Below are positions 35,642-44,358 of a stretch of DNA of 64,000 nucleotides, in pieces (within the stretch, counting starts at the first letter, position 1; every line of letters starts with the position of its first letter). The notes under the pieces were generated by a model. It saw only the letters and a list, made by a program, of their open reading frames with translations. It did no database searches and was not told where the DNA came from. Made by a program: the position numbers and the translations under genes. The DNA comes from Paraburkholderia caribensis (GTDB lineage: Bacteria > Pseudomonadota > Gammaproteobacteria > Burkholderiales > Burkholderiaceae): the NCBI RefSeq assembly GCF_002902945.1, contig NZ_CP026102.1, forward strand, positions 1,178,001 through 1,242,000. Direction: 5' to 3'.

Positions 35642-36565
35642 TCAGCGCGCGTCAAAGCGCGCGGCGAGCCGCCGCTCACGGAACGCTTCGACGACGAAAT
35701 CGACGAACACGCGCGTCTTGGCGGGCAGCAGCTTGCGGTTCGGGTAGTAAATCGTGAGCGGGCTGAGTTCCGCGTACCAGCCGGGCAAGAGCCGCATCAG
35801 CTGGCCGTTTTCGAGCCACCGCGCGGCGTGCGGCGTCGGCAGGAATGCGACGCCGAGACCGGCCAGCGCCGCGTGCGCCATTGCTTCGGGATCGTCGAAG
35901 ATCATCCGCGTCTTGCATTCGGCGAGCGCTTCCTCGCCGACCTGATTGCGCATCGTCCACGCGCGCAGACGGCCCGTGCTGCTGGAGCGCCGCGCGATGC
36001 CGTCCAGTTCGGCGAGATCGGACGGATGCGCGGGCAGCGGCCGGCCCGCCATATAGGCCGGCGACGCCGCGACGATCACGGCGGGCCGCGCCAGATCGCG
36101 CGCGACCACGCCTTGCGTCAACTCGATCCCGCCGCCGATCGCCGCATCGAAGCCGCCCGCGATCAGGTCGACGGCCCGGTTGTCGAAGTGCCAGTCGGGC
36201 ACGATGTCGGGATAGCGTTCGAGGAACTCGCCGAGCAAGGGCAGCAGATACTCGCGCCCGAACGCGACGGCCATGCTGACCTTCAGCACGCCCGACGGCT
36301 GGCCGCCTTGCTGCGCGGCGCGCGCAAACGCGTCCTGCAGGCTGGCGAACGGACTGCCCGCGTCGGCCCAGAGTTGCTCGCCGCCTGGCGTCATGGTGAG
36401 CTTGCGCGTGCTGCGATGAAAGAGCCGCACGCCAAGATGCGTTTCGAGCCGCGCGACGTTCTTGCTGACGGCGGCGGGCGTCAGGCCGAGGCGCCGCGCC
36501 GCCGCCGAAAAGCTGCCCGTTTCGGCGGACTGTATGAAAGATTCAATGAGGTTCAGCGCTTCCAT
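35642..36565 (-). CDS. LysR-family regulator divergent from an SDR gene
   Basis: The 307-residue LysR protein has a winged helix at about 6-65 (ESFIQSAETGSFSAAARRLG, LTPAAVSKNVARLETHLG). An effector domain of the CrgA/DsdC-like type follows, with VLKVSMAVAFGREYLLP and AMAHAALAGLGVAFLPT. It diverges from the SDR gene, leaving 138 bases, and probably regulates it. Confidence 0.92.
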   Translation of the reverse strand: MEALNLIESFIQSAETGSFSAAARRLGLTPAAVSKNVARLETHLGVRLFHRSTRKLTMTPGGEQLWADAGSPFASLQDAFARAAQQGGQPSGVLKVSMAVAFGREYLLPLLGEFLERYPDIVPDWHFDNRAVDLIAGGFDAAIGGGIELTQGVVARDLARPAVIVAASPAYMAGRPLPAHPSDLAELDGIARRSSSTGRLRAWTMRNQVGEEALAECKTRMIFDDPEAMAHAALAGLGVAFLPTPHAARWLENGQLMRLLPGWYAELSPLTIYYPNRKLLPAKTRVFVDFVVEAFRERRLAARFDAR

Positions 36566-36703
36566 GTGATATCCGTCGTGATGCTGCCGTATCTGTAGCT
36601 TATACCTGCGGTTGAAACTGTTAGTCGTGATTCGATACTACCGGCAATGCAATCCGCTCGCCATACTGGCCTCACCTGATCAACAAACCCACTGGAGCAC
36701 AAC

Positions 36704-37447
36704 ATGAACTCGAATCTGCAAGGCAAGGTAGCTTTCGTCACGGGCGGCGCGCGCGGCATCGGTGCGGCGGTTGTGCGCCGGCTGGCAAGCGAAGGCGCGA
36801 CGGTCGCTTTCACTTATCACAGCTCGGCTGCGGGCGCGAACGAACTCGTCGCGAGCATCGAGAAGGCGGGCGGCCGTGCCGTTGCCGTCAAGGCGGACGT
36901 CGCCGACGCAGCGGCGCTGACCAACGCGATCAACGAGACGGCGCGCCAGCTCGGCAAGATCGATATTCTCGTGAACAACGCCGGCGTGCTGCGCCTGGGC
37001 ACGCTCGACGTCTTCTCGCTCGAGGACTTCGACGCGACCGTGCAGGTCAACGTGCGCGCCGTGTTCGTGGCGTCGAAGGCGGTGCTCGCGCATATGGGCG
37101 AGGGCGGACGGATCATCAATATCGGCAGCACGAACGCCGATCGCATGCCGTTTGCGGGCGGCGCGGTCTACGCGATGAGCAAGTCGGCGCTGCAAGGGTT
37201 CGTGCAAGGTCTCGCGCGTGATCTCGGCCCGAAGGGCATCACGGTCAACAACGTGCAGCCCGGTCCCGTCAATACCGACATGAACCCGGAGGCAGGTGAA
37301 TTCGCGGAGTCGCTGCATGGTCTGATGGCGATCCCGCGTCACGGGAAGGCCGACGAAATCGCCGGCATGGTCGCGTATGTCGCCAGCCCGGAAGCGGCCT
37401 TCGTGACGGGCGCGAACCTGATGATCGATGGCGGCTTCAGCGCCTGA
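36704..37447 (+). CDS. SDR-family oxidoreductase (3-oxoacyl-ACP-reductase-like)
   Basis: The 247-residue classical SDR has the cofactor loop TGGARGIG at 14-21 and NNAG at about 89-92. The catalytic Ser is in NIGSTNADRM and the Y-x-x-x-K motif in YAMSK near residue 158; the end is TGANLMIDGGFSA. NADP preference is likely. Its partner is the divergent LysR gene. Proteins of this type reduce diverse ketones, and the real substrate is unknown. Confidence 0.9.
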   Translation: MNSNLQGKVAFVTGGARGIGAAVVRRLASEGATVAFTYHSSAAGANELVASIEKAGGRAVAVKADVADAAALTNAINETARQLGKIDILVNNAGVLRLGTLDVFSLEDFDATVQVNVRAVFVASKAVLAHMGEGGRIINIGSTNADRMPFAGGAVYAMSKSALQGFVQGLARDLGPKGITVNNVQPGPVNTDMNPEAGEFAESLHGLMAIPRHGKADEIAGMVAYVASPEAAFVTGANLMIDGGFSA

Positions 37448-37619
37448 GGTCTCGCCTGACTGACAGGTTCCTCGCGACGCTTGCAGGCAGGGCGTTGCGG
37501 GAGCCTGTCAAAACGCTGTCAAGGCTTCGACAAATACACGTCAAGCAGCTGTCACGTAACGTTTCTGCCGTTTGCTCATGTCAGAATGACGCTTTCGCGG
37601 ACCCCACCTCGAAACGCAC

Positions 37620-38663
37620 ATGACTTTGAACCTGGCGCCCGCCACCTATGGGGCCGACCGCTCCGGCCTCGTCTGCGGATTCCGCTTTTCACCCGACAAG
37701 CCCGGCCTGGCCGTCGATACCGACACAGCAGCCGAATGGCTCGCCGAATGCCGACACGAGGCGAAAGGGTCGGGCGCCCATCCGGGCGAATTCCTCTGGC
37801 TGCATTTCAATCTCGCGCATGTGTCGAGCGAGCGCTGGATGCGCACGCACCTCGATCTGCCCGACACCTTCTTCGAAGCCCTGCGCGAAGGCTCGCATTC
37901 GACGCGTATCGAGCACCAGCATGGCGCGCTGCTCGCCGTCGTCAACGACGTGATGTACGACTTCGAGCAGACGCCTTCCGAAATCGCGACGCTGTGGGTC
38001 TACACGCACAAGCGGATCATGGTGACGGCGCGCCTGAAGCAGCTGCGCTCGGTCGACCGGCTGCGCGCGTCGGTGCGCAACGGCGAGAGTTTCGATACGG
38101 CGGCTGAACTGCTGATCCATCTGCTGCGCGACCAGGCCGATCTGCTGGTGGAAATCGTGCGCAGAACCAGCGTCGAAGTGGACCGCATCGAAGATCATTT
38201 TCTATCGCAGCGCGCCTGGCAAAGCCGCCGCGACCTCGGCGCGATGCGGCGCGTGCTCGTGCGGCTGCAACGGCTGCTCGCACCGGAGCCGGGCTCGATC
38301 TTCCGGTTGCTGGTGCGGCCGCCTGCGTGGCTGTCGCCCGTCGATGTGCAAAGCCTGCGCGATTCGACGGAAGAGTTCTCGCTGGTGCTCGGCGACCTGT
38401 CGGGCCTCGCGGAGCGCATCAAGCTTCTGCAGGAAGAGATCGCCGCGCGCCTGAACGAGCAGACCAACCGCACGCTGTTCACGCTGACCATCGTGACGGT
38501 GCTCGCGCTGCCCATCAACATCATCGCGGGTCTGTTCGGGATGAACGTGGGCGGCGTGCCCCTCGCGGAAAACAAGCACGGTTTCTGGGTGATGGTGCTG
38601 CTGGTGGTGAGCTTTACCGTGCTGGCCGGCTGGTGGGCGTTGCGCCGGCGTCCGTCGGCATGA
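37620..38663 (+). CDS. CorA/ZntB-family divalent cation transporter
   Basis: The 347-residue protein has a large cytoplasmic domain and two C-terminal membrane segments (about 285-305 and 318-338) joined by the pore-mouth motif GMN in GLFGMNVGG. The N-terminal domain (WLHFNLAHVSSERWM, DLPDTFFEALREG) is closer to ZntB than to CorA, so Zn2+ transport is the better guess over Mg2+. It appears monocistronic. An imperfect GACAGG/CCTGTC inverted repeat upstream (37459-37509) may end the SDR message. Confidence 0.87.
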   Translation: MTLNLAPATYGADRSGLVCGFRFSPDKPGLAVDTDTAAEWLAECRHEAKGSGAHPGEFLWLHFNLAHVSSERWMRTHLDLPDTFFEALREGSHSTRIEHQHGALLAVVNDVMYDFEQTPSEIATLWVYTHKRIMVTARLKQLRSVDRLRASVRNGESFDTAAELLIHLLRDQADLLVEIVRRTSVEVDRIEDHFLSQRAWQSRRDLGAMRRVLVRLQRLLAPEPGSIFRLLVRPPAWLSPVDVQSLRDSTEEFSLVLGDLSGLAERIKLLQEEIAARLNEQTNRTLFTLTIVTVLALPINIIAGLFGMNVGGVPLAENKHGFWVMVLLVVSFTVLAGWWALRRRPSA

Positions 38664-38811
38664 CGGGCGGGGCGCTCGCGGCGCCGCGTCTGGAATGCGT
38701 CCCTTCGACACGGGAATGGCAGATGCCGAGCGTAAAATCCACGCACCGTCGACCTGGCAGCATGTGGCATCAAGCAACCTTGCACTGAACGTCCGTTTCA
38801 GGAGGCCTCAC

Positions 38812-39120
38812 ATGGCAAAGCTCATCGCGCTCTACAAGACCCCAGCCGACCGCAACGCATTCGACGCCCATTACTTCGACAAACACGTGCCGCTCGCGAA
38901 GTCGATTCCCGGCTTGCGGCGCTACGAAGTCAGCGTCGGGCCGGTGGCCGTCGCGAAGGGCGAATCGCCTTATGCGCTGGCGGCCATCCTCAGCTTCGAC
39001 AGCTTCGAGTCGCTGCAGCAAGCGCTGGGCACGCCCGAAGCCGCCGCCACCACCGCCGATCTGCAGAACTTCGCGCAGGCGGGCGTCGAACTGCTCGTGT
39101 TCGACTCGAAAGACGTCTGA
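38812..39120 (+). CDS. EthD-family small protein
   Basis: The 102-residue ferredoxin-like dimeric alpha/beta-barrel protein has ALYKTPADRNAFDAHYFDKH, the EthD signature with the conserved His pair. IPGLRRYEVSVGPV and an all-beta middle follow. It has CAGGAGG seven bases before ATG. EthD-type proteins accompany monooxygenases or act as cyclases or lyases; no partner is visible here. It lies 85 bases before the first LacI-type operator. Confidence 0.88.
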   Translation: MAKLIALYKTPADRNAFDAHYFDKHVPLAKSIPGLRRYEVSVGPVAVAKGESPYALAAILSFDSFESLQQALGTPEAAATTADLQNFAQAGVELLVFDSKDV

Positions 39121-39204
39121 CGCGGATACGGCGTTCCCGCGCGCGGTCTTTTCCGCTCTCGTTTTCCTTCGCCTCTCCGTACTATCCCTGGCGGACTGCG
39201 CCAG

Positions 39205-39219
39205 ATGATAACGCTACCA
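39205..39219 (+). promoter_or_regulatory. LacI-type operator, distal copy
   Basis: ATGATAACGCTACCA has the central-CG dyad (TGATA, RCGY, TACCA) of LacI-family sites. It is repeated 91 bases downstream with two changes. The local LacI regulator at 43300-44358 is the likely ligand. Confidence 0.65.
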
Positions 39220-39295
39220 TCCGTCGATCCCGTCATCGTTTCGCCGTTGCGAAAGACTGTCCATGATGTCCCGCCGCGTGTCTGTACGGCCGGAA

Positions 39296-39310
39296 ATGAT
39301 AGCGTTACCA
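39296..39310 (+). promoter_or_regulatory. LacI-type operator, proximal copy next to the ribosome binding site
   Basis: ATGATAGCGTTACCA matches the distal site at 13 of 15 positions. Its last bases run into the AAGGAG ribosome binding site of the dehydratase, so a bound repressor would sit directly over the transcript leader. Two sites 91 bases apart suit looping. Confidence 0.68.
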
Positions 39311-39321
39311 AGGAGACTGAT

Positions 39322-41082
39322 TTGTCCTCGAATCGCAAGAAGCCTGAAGAGTTGCGCAGCTACCGCTGGTATGGCGTCAACGATCTCCGTTCGTTCGGCC
39401 ACCGCTCGCGCACCGCGCAGATGGGCTATCACTCGTCGGACTACATGGGCAAGCCGGTGATCGCCGTCGTCAATACGTGGAGCGAGATCAACTCGTGCCA
39501 CACGCACTTCAAGCAGCGCGTCGAGGAAGTGAAGCGCGGTATCTGGCAGGCGGGCGGTTTTCCCGTCGAAATGCCCGTGATGACGCTTGCCGAGCCGTTC
39601 CAGAAGCCGACCACGATGCTCTACCGCAACTTCCTCGCGATGGAGACGGAAGAACTGCTGAAGTCGTATCCGTTCGACGGCTGCGTGCTGATGGGCGGCT
39701 GCGACAAGACCACGCCCGGTCTGCTGATGGGCGCGATCAGCATGGACTTGCCGGCCATCTATCTGCCCGCCGGCCCGATGCTGCGCGGCAACTGGAATGG
39801 CCGCACGCTCGGCAGCGGTTCGGATACATGGAAGTACTGGGCGGAACTGCGTGCGGGCAAGATCACGGAAGACGAATGGAAGGGCATCGAAAGCGGCATC
39901 GCGCGTTCGCCGGGGCACTGCATGACCATGGGCACGGCCTCGACGATGACGAGCGCGACGGAAGCGCTCGGCCTCACGCTGCCGGGTTTCTCGTCGATCC
40001 CCGCCGCCGATTCGCGGCACGCTCAATTTGCATCGCTGACGGGCCAGCGCATCGTCGAGATGGTGTGGACCGACCAGAAGCCGTCGGACCTGCTCACCGC
40101 GAAATCCTTCGATAACGCCGTCACCACCGTGCTCGCGATGTCAGGCTCGACGAACGCGATCGTGCACCTCGTCGCCGTTGCGCGCCGCGCGGGCATCGAC
40201 CTGACCACGGCGCGTTTCGACGAGCTTGCGCGCGTGACGCCCGTGCTCGGCAACATCCGCCCAGCGGGCCAGTATCTGATGGAGGATTTCTATTACGCGG
40301 GTGGCCTGCGCGCGCTGCTGGCCGAACTGGGCGAACTGATCGACGGCACGCAGATGACGGTGAGCGGCCAGACGCTCGGCGAGAACATCGCGGGCGCGGA
40401 AATCTTCAACGACGACGTGATCCGCAAGCGCGGCAATCCCGTCGTCGAACGCGATGGGCTCGCCGTGCTGTCGGGCAACCTCGCGCCCGATGGCGCCGTG
40501 ATCAAGCCCGCCGCGATGGAACCGCATCTGCACAAGCACCGGGGCCCGGCTGTCGTGTTCAGGGACTATGGCGACATGGCCGCGCGCATCGACAGCGAAG
40601 ACCTCGACGTGACGGCCGATTCGGTGATCGTGCTGCAACATGCCGGACCCGTCGGCGCGCCGGGCATGCCCGAGTGGGGCCAGCTGCCGATCCCGCAAAA
40701 GCTGCTCAAGCAGGGCGTGCGCGACATGCTGCGCATCTCCGATGCGCGCATGAGCGGCACCAGCTATGGCGCATGCGTGCTGCACGTGGCGCCGGAGTCG
40801 TTCGTCGGCGGCCCGCTTGCGCTGGTGAAGGACGGCGACATCATCGAGCTCGACGTAACGGCCCGCCGCTTGCATCTCGACGTCAGCGACGCCGAACTCG
40901 CGACGCGCAAAGCAGCATGGAAGCCGCCGAAGCGTCCATTCGAACGCGGCTTCGGCGTCATGCATCAGTTGCACGTGACCCAGGCGAACAAGGGTTGCGA
41001 CTTCGACTTCCTCGAAGAGAAACTGGCGGCGCCTTCGCATGAAGCCCACGAAGCGAACAGCAATGAGCCGGAAATCCACTAA
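39322..41082 (+). CDS. IlvD/Edd-family sugar-acid dehydratase (first copy)
   Basis: The 586-residue dehydratase removes water from an aldonate to give a 2-keto-3-deoxy acid, using an iron-sulphur cluster and Mg2+. Cluster cysteines are expected in NSCHTHF and MGGCDKTTP, and Asp/Lys in the same block. ISDARMSGTSYGACVLHVAP near residue 480 is the family signature with the catalytic Ser, and NKGCDFDFLE ends the protein. It is closest to arabonate/xylonate/galactonate-type dehydratases rather than IlvD. The start is TTG 39322 with AAGGAG seven bases before it; the frame is open further upstream but would run through both operators. It heads an operon with rraA-like and MFS genes. Confidence 0.86.
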   Translation: MSSNRKKPEELRSYRWYGVNDLRSFGHRSRTAQMGYHSSDYMGKPVIAVVNTWSEINSCHTHFKQRVEEVKRGIWQAGGFPVEMPVMTLAEPFQKPTTMLYRNFLAMETEELLKSYPFDGCVLMGGCDKTTPGLLMGAISMDLPAIYLPAGPMLRGNWNGRTLGSGSDTWKYWAELRAGKITEDEWKGIESGIARSPGHCMTMGTASTMTSATEALGLTLPGFSSIPAADSRHAQFASLTGQRIVEMVWTDQKPSDLLTAKSFDNAVTTVLAMSGSTNAIVHLVAVARRAGIDLTTARFDELARVTPVLGNIRPAGQYLMEDFYYAGGLRALLAELGELIDGTQMTVSGQTLGENIAGAEIFNDDVIRKRGNPVVERDGLAVLSGNLAPDGAVIKPAAMEPHLHKHRGPAVVFRDYGDMAARIDSEDLDVTADSVIVLQHAGPVGAPGMPEWGQLPIPQKLLKQGVRDMLRISDARMSGTSYGACVLHVAPESFVGGPLALVKDGDIIELDVTARRLHLDVSDAELATRKAAWKPPKRPFERGFGVMHQLHVTQANKGCDFDFLEEKLAAPSHEAHEANSNEPEIH

Positions 41083-41109
41083 CACGAACACTGTCATAGC
41101 CCACACAAA

Positions 41110-41847
41110 ATGACCGCATCCGAAACGACCGTGAGCGCCGAGGCGCTCGAACAACTCCGTCACGTGAGCACCGCGACGCTCACCACGCAACTCTTCAAGC
41201 GCGGCCTGCGCAACGTGTTCCTGCAAGGCGTCGCGCCGCTCGTGAAGCCCGCGCCGGGCGCGCCGAACCTGGTCGGCCCCGCGTTCACGCTGCGCAATAT
41301 CCCCGCGCGCGAGGACATCGATCATGTCGGCGTGTTTCAGGACCCCGACCATCCGCAGCGCAAAGCGGTGGAAACGGCGCCGCCCGGCAGCGTCCTGGTG
41401 CAGGACTGCCGCGGGGATCGCACGGTGGCATCGACGGGTTCGATCCTCACGTTGCGCCTCGCGAAGCGCGGCGTCGCGGGCATGGTGTCCGACGGCGCGG
41501 TGCGAGACAGCGGCACGATCTCCGAACTGGGCCTGCCGATCTGGTGCGCGGGCGCGAGTGCCCCGTTGAACCTCGCGAAGCACCATGCCGTCGACATGAA
41601 CGTGCCTATCGCCTGCGGCGGCGTAGCCGTCTATCCGGGCGATATCGTCGTCGCGGACGTGGACGGCGTGGTGATCGTGCCGCGCGAAATGGCCGAAGAC
41701 GTCGCGCGCGACGCGACCGAGCAGGAGCAGCTCGAAGTGTTCATCCAGCAGCGCATCGCCGAAGGCAGTCCGCTGCGCGGCACGTATCCGCCGAACGAGG
41801 AAACGCTGGCTGCCTACAAGGCGTGGCGCGAAGCGCAGAAGCAGTAA
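41110..41847 (+). CDS. RraA-family protein (HMG/CHA aldolase-like)
   Basis: The 245-residue protein belongs to the RraA/4-hydroxy-4-methyl-2-oxoglutarate aldolase superfamily. The signature block GVAGMVSDGAVRDSGTI contains the Arg-Asp pair that binds substrate and Mg2+, preceded by GSVLVQDCRGDRTVAS. In a sugar-acid operon it is more likely a lyase or decarboxylase for a keto-acid intermediate than a ribonuclease E regulator. An N-terminal extension and the C-terminal EEFIQQR-like helix (EVFIQQRIAEG) match the catabolic subgroup. It starts 28 bases after the dehydratase. Confidence 0.83.
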   Translation: MTASETTVSAEALEQLRHVSTATLTTQLFKRGLRNVFLQGVAPLVKPAPGAPNLVGPAFTLRNIPAREDIDHVGVFQDPDHPQRKAVETAPPGSVLVQDCRGDRTVASTGSILTLRLAKRGVAGMVSDGAVRDSGTISELGLPIWCAGASAPLNLAKHHAVDMNVPIACGGVAVYPGDIVVADVDGVVIVPREMAEDVARDATEQEQLEVFIQQRIAEGSPLRGTYPPNEETLAAYKAWREAQKQ

Positions 41848-41917
41848 CGCACGCAGCGTCGCAACGAAAACCTGCACAACGAGGCCCGCGCGCATGCAGC
41901 CGGACCCGGGAGACACC

Positions 41918-43243
41918 GTGAACACCGTCACTTCAGCGATCGACGAATCGCGCCTCATCAATCGGCTCGGCTTGCGGCTCATGCCCTTGCTTGGCCTGCT
42001 GTATCTGGTCGCGTATATCGACCGCTCGAACATCAGCTTCGCGAAGCTGCAGATGCTTGGGAGCCTCGGGTTGTCGGAAGTAGCGTATGGGTTGGGCGCG
42101 TCGCTGTTCTTCATCGGCTATCTGATCTTCGAAGTGCCGAGCAACGTGCTATTGCACAAGTACGGCGCGCCAAAGTGGATGGCGCGCATCATGTTCACGT
42201 GGGGCGTCGTGACGATCCTGCTGGCGTTCACGCAGAACGCGACGATGTTCTATGGGCTGCGCTTTCTGCTGGGCGCGTCGGAAGCGGGGCTTTATCCCGG
42301 CGTGATCTATTACCTGACGCTGTGGTTTCCGCAGCGGCATCGCGTACGGATGCTCGGTTATTTCACGGTGGGCAGCAGTCTGGGCAACATGGTCGGCGCG
42401 CCGATCTGCGGCTGGCTGCTCGACAAGGGCGGTGTGCTCGGACTCCAAGGCTGGCAGCTGGTGTTCGTCGTGACGGGCATTCCTTCCGTGCTGCTGACGC
42501 TCGTCGTGCTGTTCTGCTTGCCCGCATCGCCGCGCGAAGCGAAGTTCCTCGACGACGAAGAGAAGAACTGGCTCGCGCGCACACTGGAAAGCGAAAGCGC
42601 GCAGGCGCGCAAGAGCGCCGCGCGTCACGGCACGCTCCTGAGCGTGCTCACCGAGCCGCGCGTGATCGGCATGGCGCTCTACTACATGATGCTGTCGATC
42701 TCCGTCTACGGCGTCAGCTACTGGCTGCCGACGCTCGTGAAGGGCTTCGGCGTCAGCAACACGACGAACGGTTTTCTCAACATCATTCCGTGGCTGATGG
42801 CGACGATCGTGCTCGCGTGGCTGCCGTCGAAACTGCGCGCGGGCAATCGCGCGATCATCGCGATGCTTGCTTCGTCGCTGCTGGGCATGGTGTTCTTTCT
42901 GTCGTCGGTGTTTTTGCCGACCAACACGTTGCGCTTCGTCGCGCTGTGCTTCGGCGCGCCGTGCATGTATTTGCTGATTCCATGCTTCTGGACGTTGCCG
43001 CCGAAGTTCCTGTTCGGCGCGCGCGCTGCGGCGGGCATCGCGGCGATCAACTCGCTCGGCAACATTGGCGGCTTCATCGCGCAGAACCTCGTGCCGTTCG
43101 TCAAGCAGACCACGGGCAGCACGCAGGCGCCAATGCTGATTCCCGCTGCCTGCATGCTGATTTTCGCGTGCGTGACGACGTTCGTTCTGCGGCGTAGCGG
43201 GCGTGCAGTGCAGGGCGTCAACGCCGCGCCCGTCACTGAATAA
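41918..43243 (+). CDS. MFS transporter, anion:cation symporter (sugar-acid/aromatic-acid) type
   Basis: The 441-residue carrier has 12 membrane segments. The first has LYLVAYIDRSNISFAK with the D-R-x-N motif of the ACS family (GudP, ExuT, PhtA types), and ASEAGLYPGVIYYLTLWFP is the segment 4-5 motif. It is the likely importer for the acid handled by this operon. GTG 41918 follows GGGAGA at good spacing; an in-frame ATG at 41894 would add eight residues. Confidence 0.88.
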   Translation: MNTVTSAIDESRLINRLGLRLMPLLGLLYLVAYIDRSNISFAKLQMLGSLGLSEVAYGLGASLFFIGYLIFEVPSNVLLHKYGAPKWMARIMFTWGVVTILLAFTQNATMFYGLRFLLGASEAGLYPGVIYYLTLWFPQRHRVRMLGYFTVGSSLGNMVGAPICGWLLDKGGVLGLQGWQLVFVVTGIPSVLLTLVVLFCLPASPREAKFLDDEEKNWLARTLESESAQARKSAARHGTLLSVLTEPRVIGMALYYMMLSISVYGVSYWLPTLVKGFGVSNTTNGFLNIIPWLMATIVLAWLPSKLRAGNRAIIAMLASSLLGMVFFLSSVFLPTNTLRFVALCFGAPCMYLLIPCFWTLPPKFLFGARAAAGIAAINSLGNIGGFIAQNLVPFVKQTTGSTQAPMLIPAACMLIFACVTTFVLRRSGRAVQGVNAAPVTE

Positions 43244-43299
43244 TTCACGATTGCGCCATTGGCTACAATAGCCGCGCAACGTCATCCCCTCCATCACTC

Positions 43300-44358
43300 A
43301 TGCCGACCGCCAAGCCAACCGACGCACCGATCGATCTCAAGGCAGCGCCCGCGCGTCGCACGCGGGGCGGGCCGAAGGGCTTGCGCATCACGGATGTCGC
43401 GGCGCAGGCGGGCGTGTCGCCCATCACGGTCTCGCGCGTGTTCAACAATCCGGCGTCCGTTGCGCCTGAAACGCTCGAACGCGTGCGGCAGGTCGTGCAG
43501 AAACTCGGCTATGTGCCGAACCGCCTGGCGGGCGGTTTGTCGTCGGCGCGTTCGCGGCTGATTGCAGCCATCGTGCCGACTGTCGCGCACTCGCTGTTCT
43601 CCGAGACCATTCAGGTGTTCAGCGAAACCATGTCGCGCGCGGGGTATGAAGTGCTGCTTGCGCTGAGCGGCTATAGCGACACGAACGAAGAAAGCCTGCT
43701 CGATACGGTATTGAGCCGACGTCCCGAAGGCGTGCTGCTGACGGGCGTCGCGCATACGGATTCGCTGCGTGAGCGGCTGCGCAATGTCGGCATTCCTGTG
43801 GTCGAAACGTGGGACATGACGGACACGCCGATCGATATGCTGGTCGGCTTCTCGCATTACCAGATCGGCGTCGCGGTGGCGGAGCGTTTTCTGGCGCGCG
43901 GCGCGAAGCGGCCCGGGTTGATTTCGGCGAGCGACGTGCGCGCGCTCGCGCGGCGCGCGGGCTTTCGCGAGCGGCTCGCGCAGGCGGGTATGACGGAGGT
44001 GGCCGAAGCGATCGTCGCGCCGCCTAGTTCGGTGGCTACCGGGAAGAGTGCGTTGCCCCGGTTGTTGCAAGATGCGCCTGATGTCGATGCTGTATTTTGC
44101 GGCTCGGACTTGCTGGCAATTGGAGCGTTGGGCGCGGCGCGGCGCATGGGTCTTGAGGTGCCTGGGTGTCTCGCGATTTGTGGTTTCGGCGATCTTGAGT
44201 TCGCGACGGAAACGATGCCGCAACTGACGACGGTGCGGGTGGATGGGATGAGGATTGGCTTGAGCGCCGCCCGGGCGCTGCTTGATCGGTTGGATGGGGG
44301 GCTGGAGCGGGCGTTCGTTGATGTTGGGTTTCGGGTGGTTGGGCGTGAGTCGGGGTGA
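43300..44358 (+). CDS. LacI-family regulator of the sugar-acid operon
   Basis: The 352-residue protein has a LacI helix-turn-helix at about 29-50 (ITDVAAQAGVSPITVSRVFN) and the hinge helix NRLAGGLSSARS. A periplasmic-binding-like effector core resembles GntR (gluconate) regulators. It ends the dehydratase operon, whose control region has two LacI-type dyads. The last 110 or so codons use clearly more G- and T-ended codons than the first 240, and the final 87 bases belong to the left arm of the big palindrome, with an inverted copy at the wspR end. Confidence 0.9.
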   Translation: MPTAKPTDAPIDLKAAPARRTRGGPKGLRITDVAAQAGVSPITVSRVFNNPASVAPETLERVRQVVQKLGYVPNRLAGGLSSARSRLIAAIVPTVAHSLFSETIQVFSETMSRAGYEVLLALSGYSDTNEESLLDTVLSRRPEGVLLTGVAHTDSLRERLRNVGIPVVETWDMTDTPIDMLVGFSHYQIGVAVAERFLARGAKRPGLISASDVRALARRAGFRERLAQAGMTEVAEAIVAPPSSVATGKSALPRLLQDAPDVDAVFCGSDLLAIGALGAARRMGLEVPGCLAICGFGDLEFATETMPQLTTVRVDGMRIGLSAARALLDRLDGGLERAFVDVGFRVVGRESG

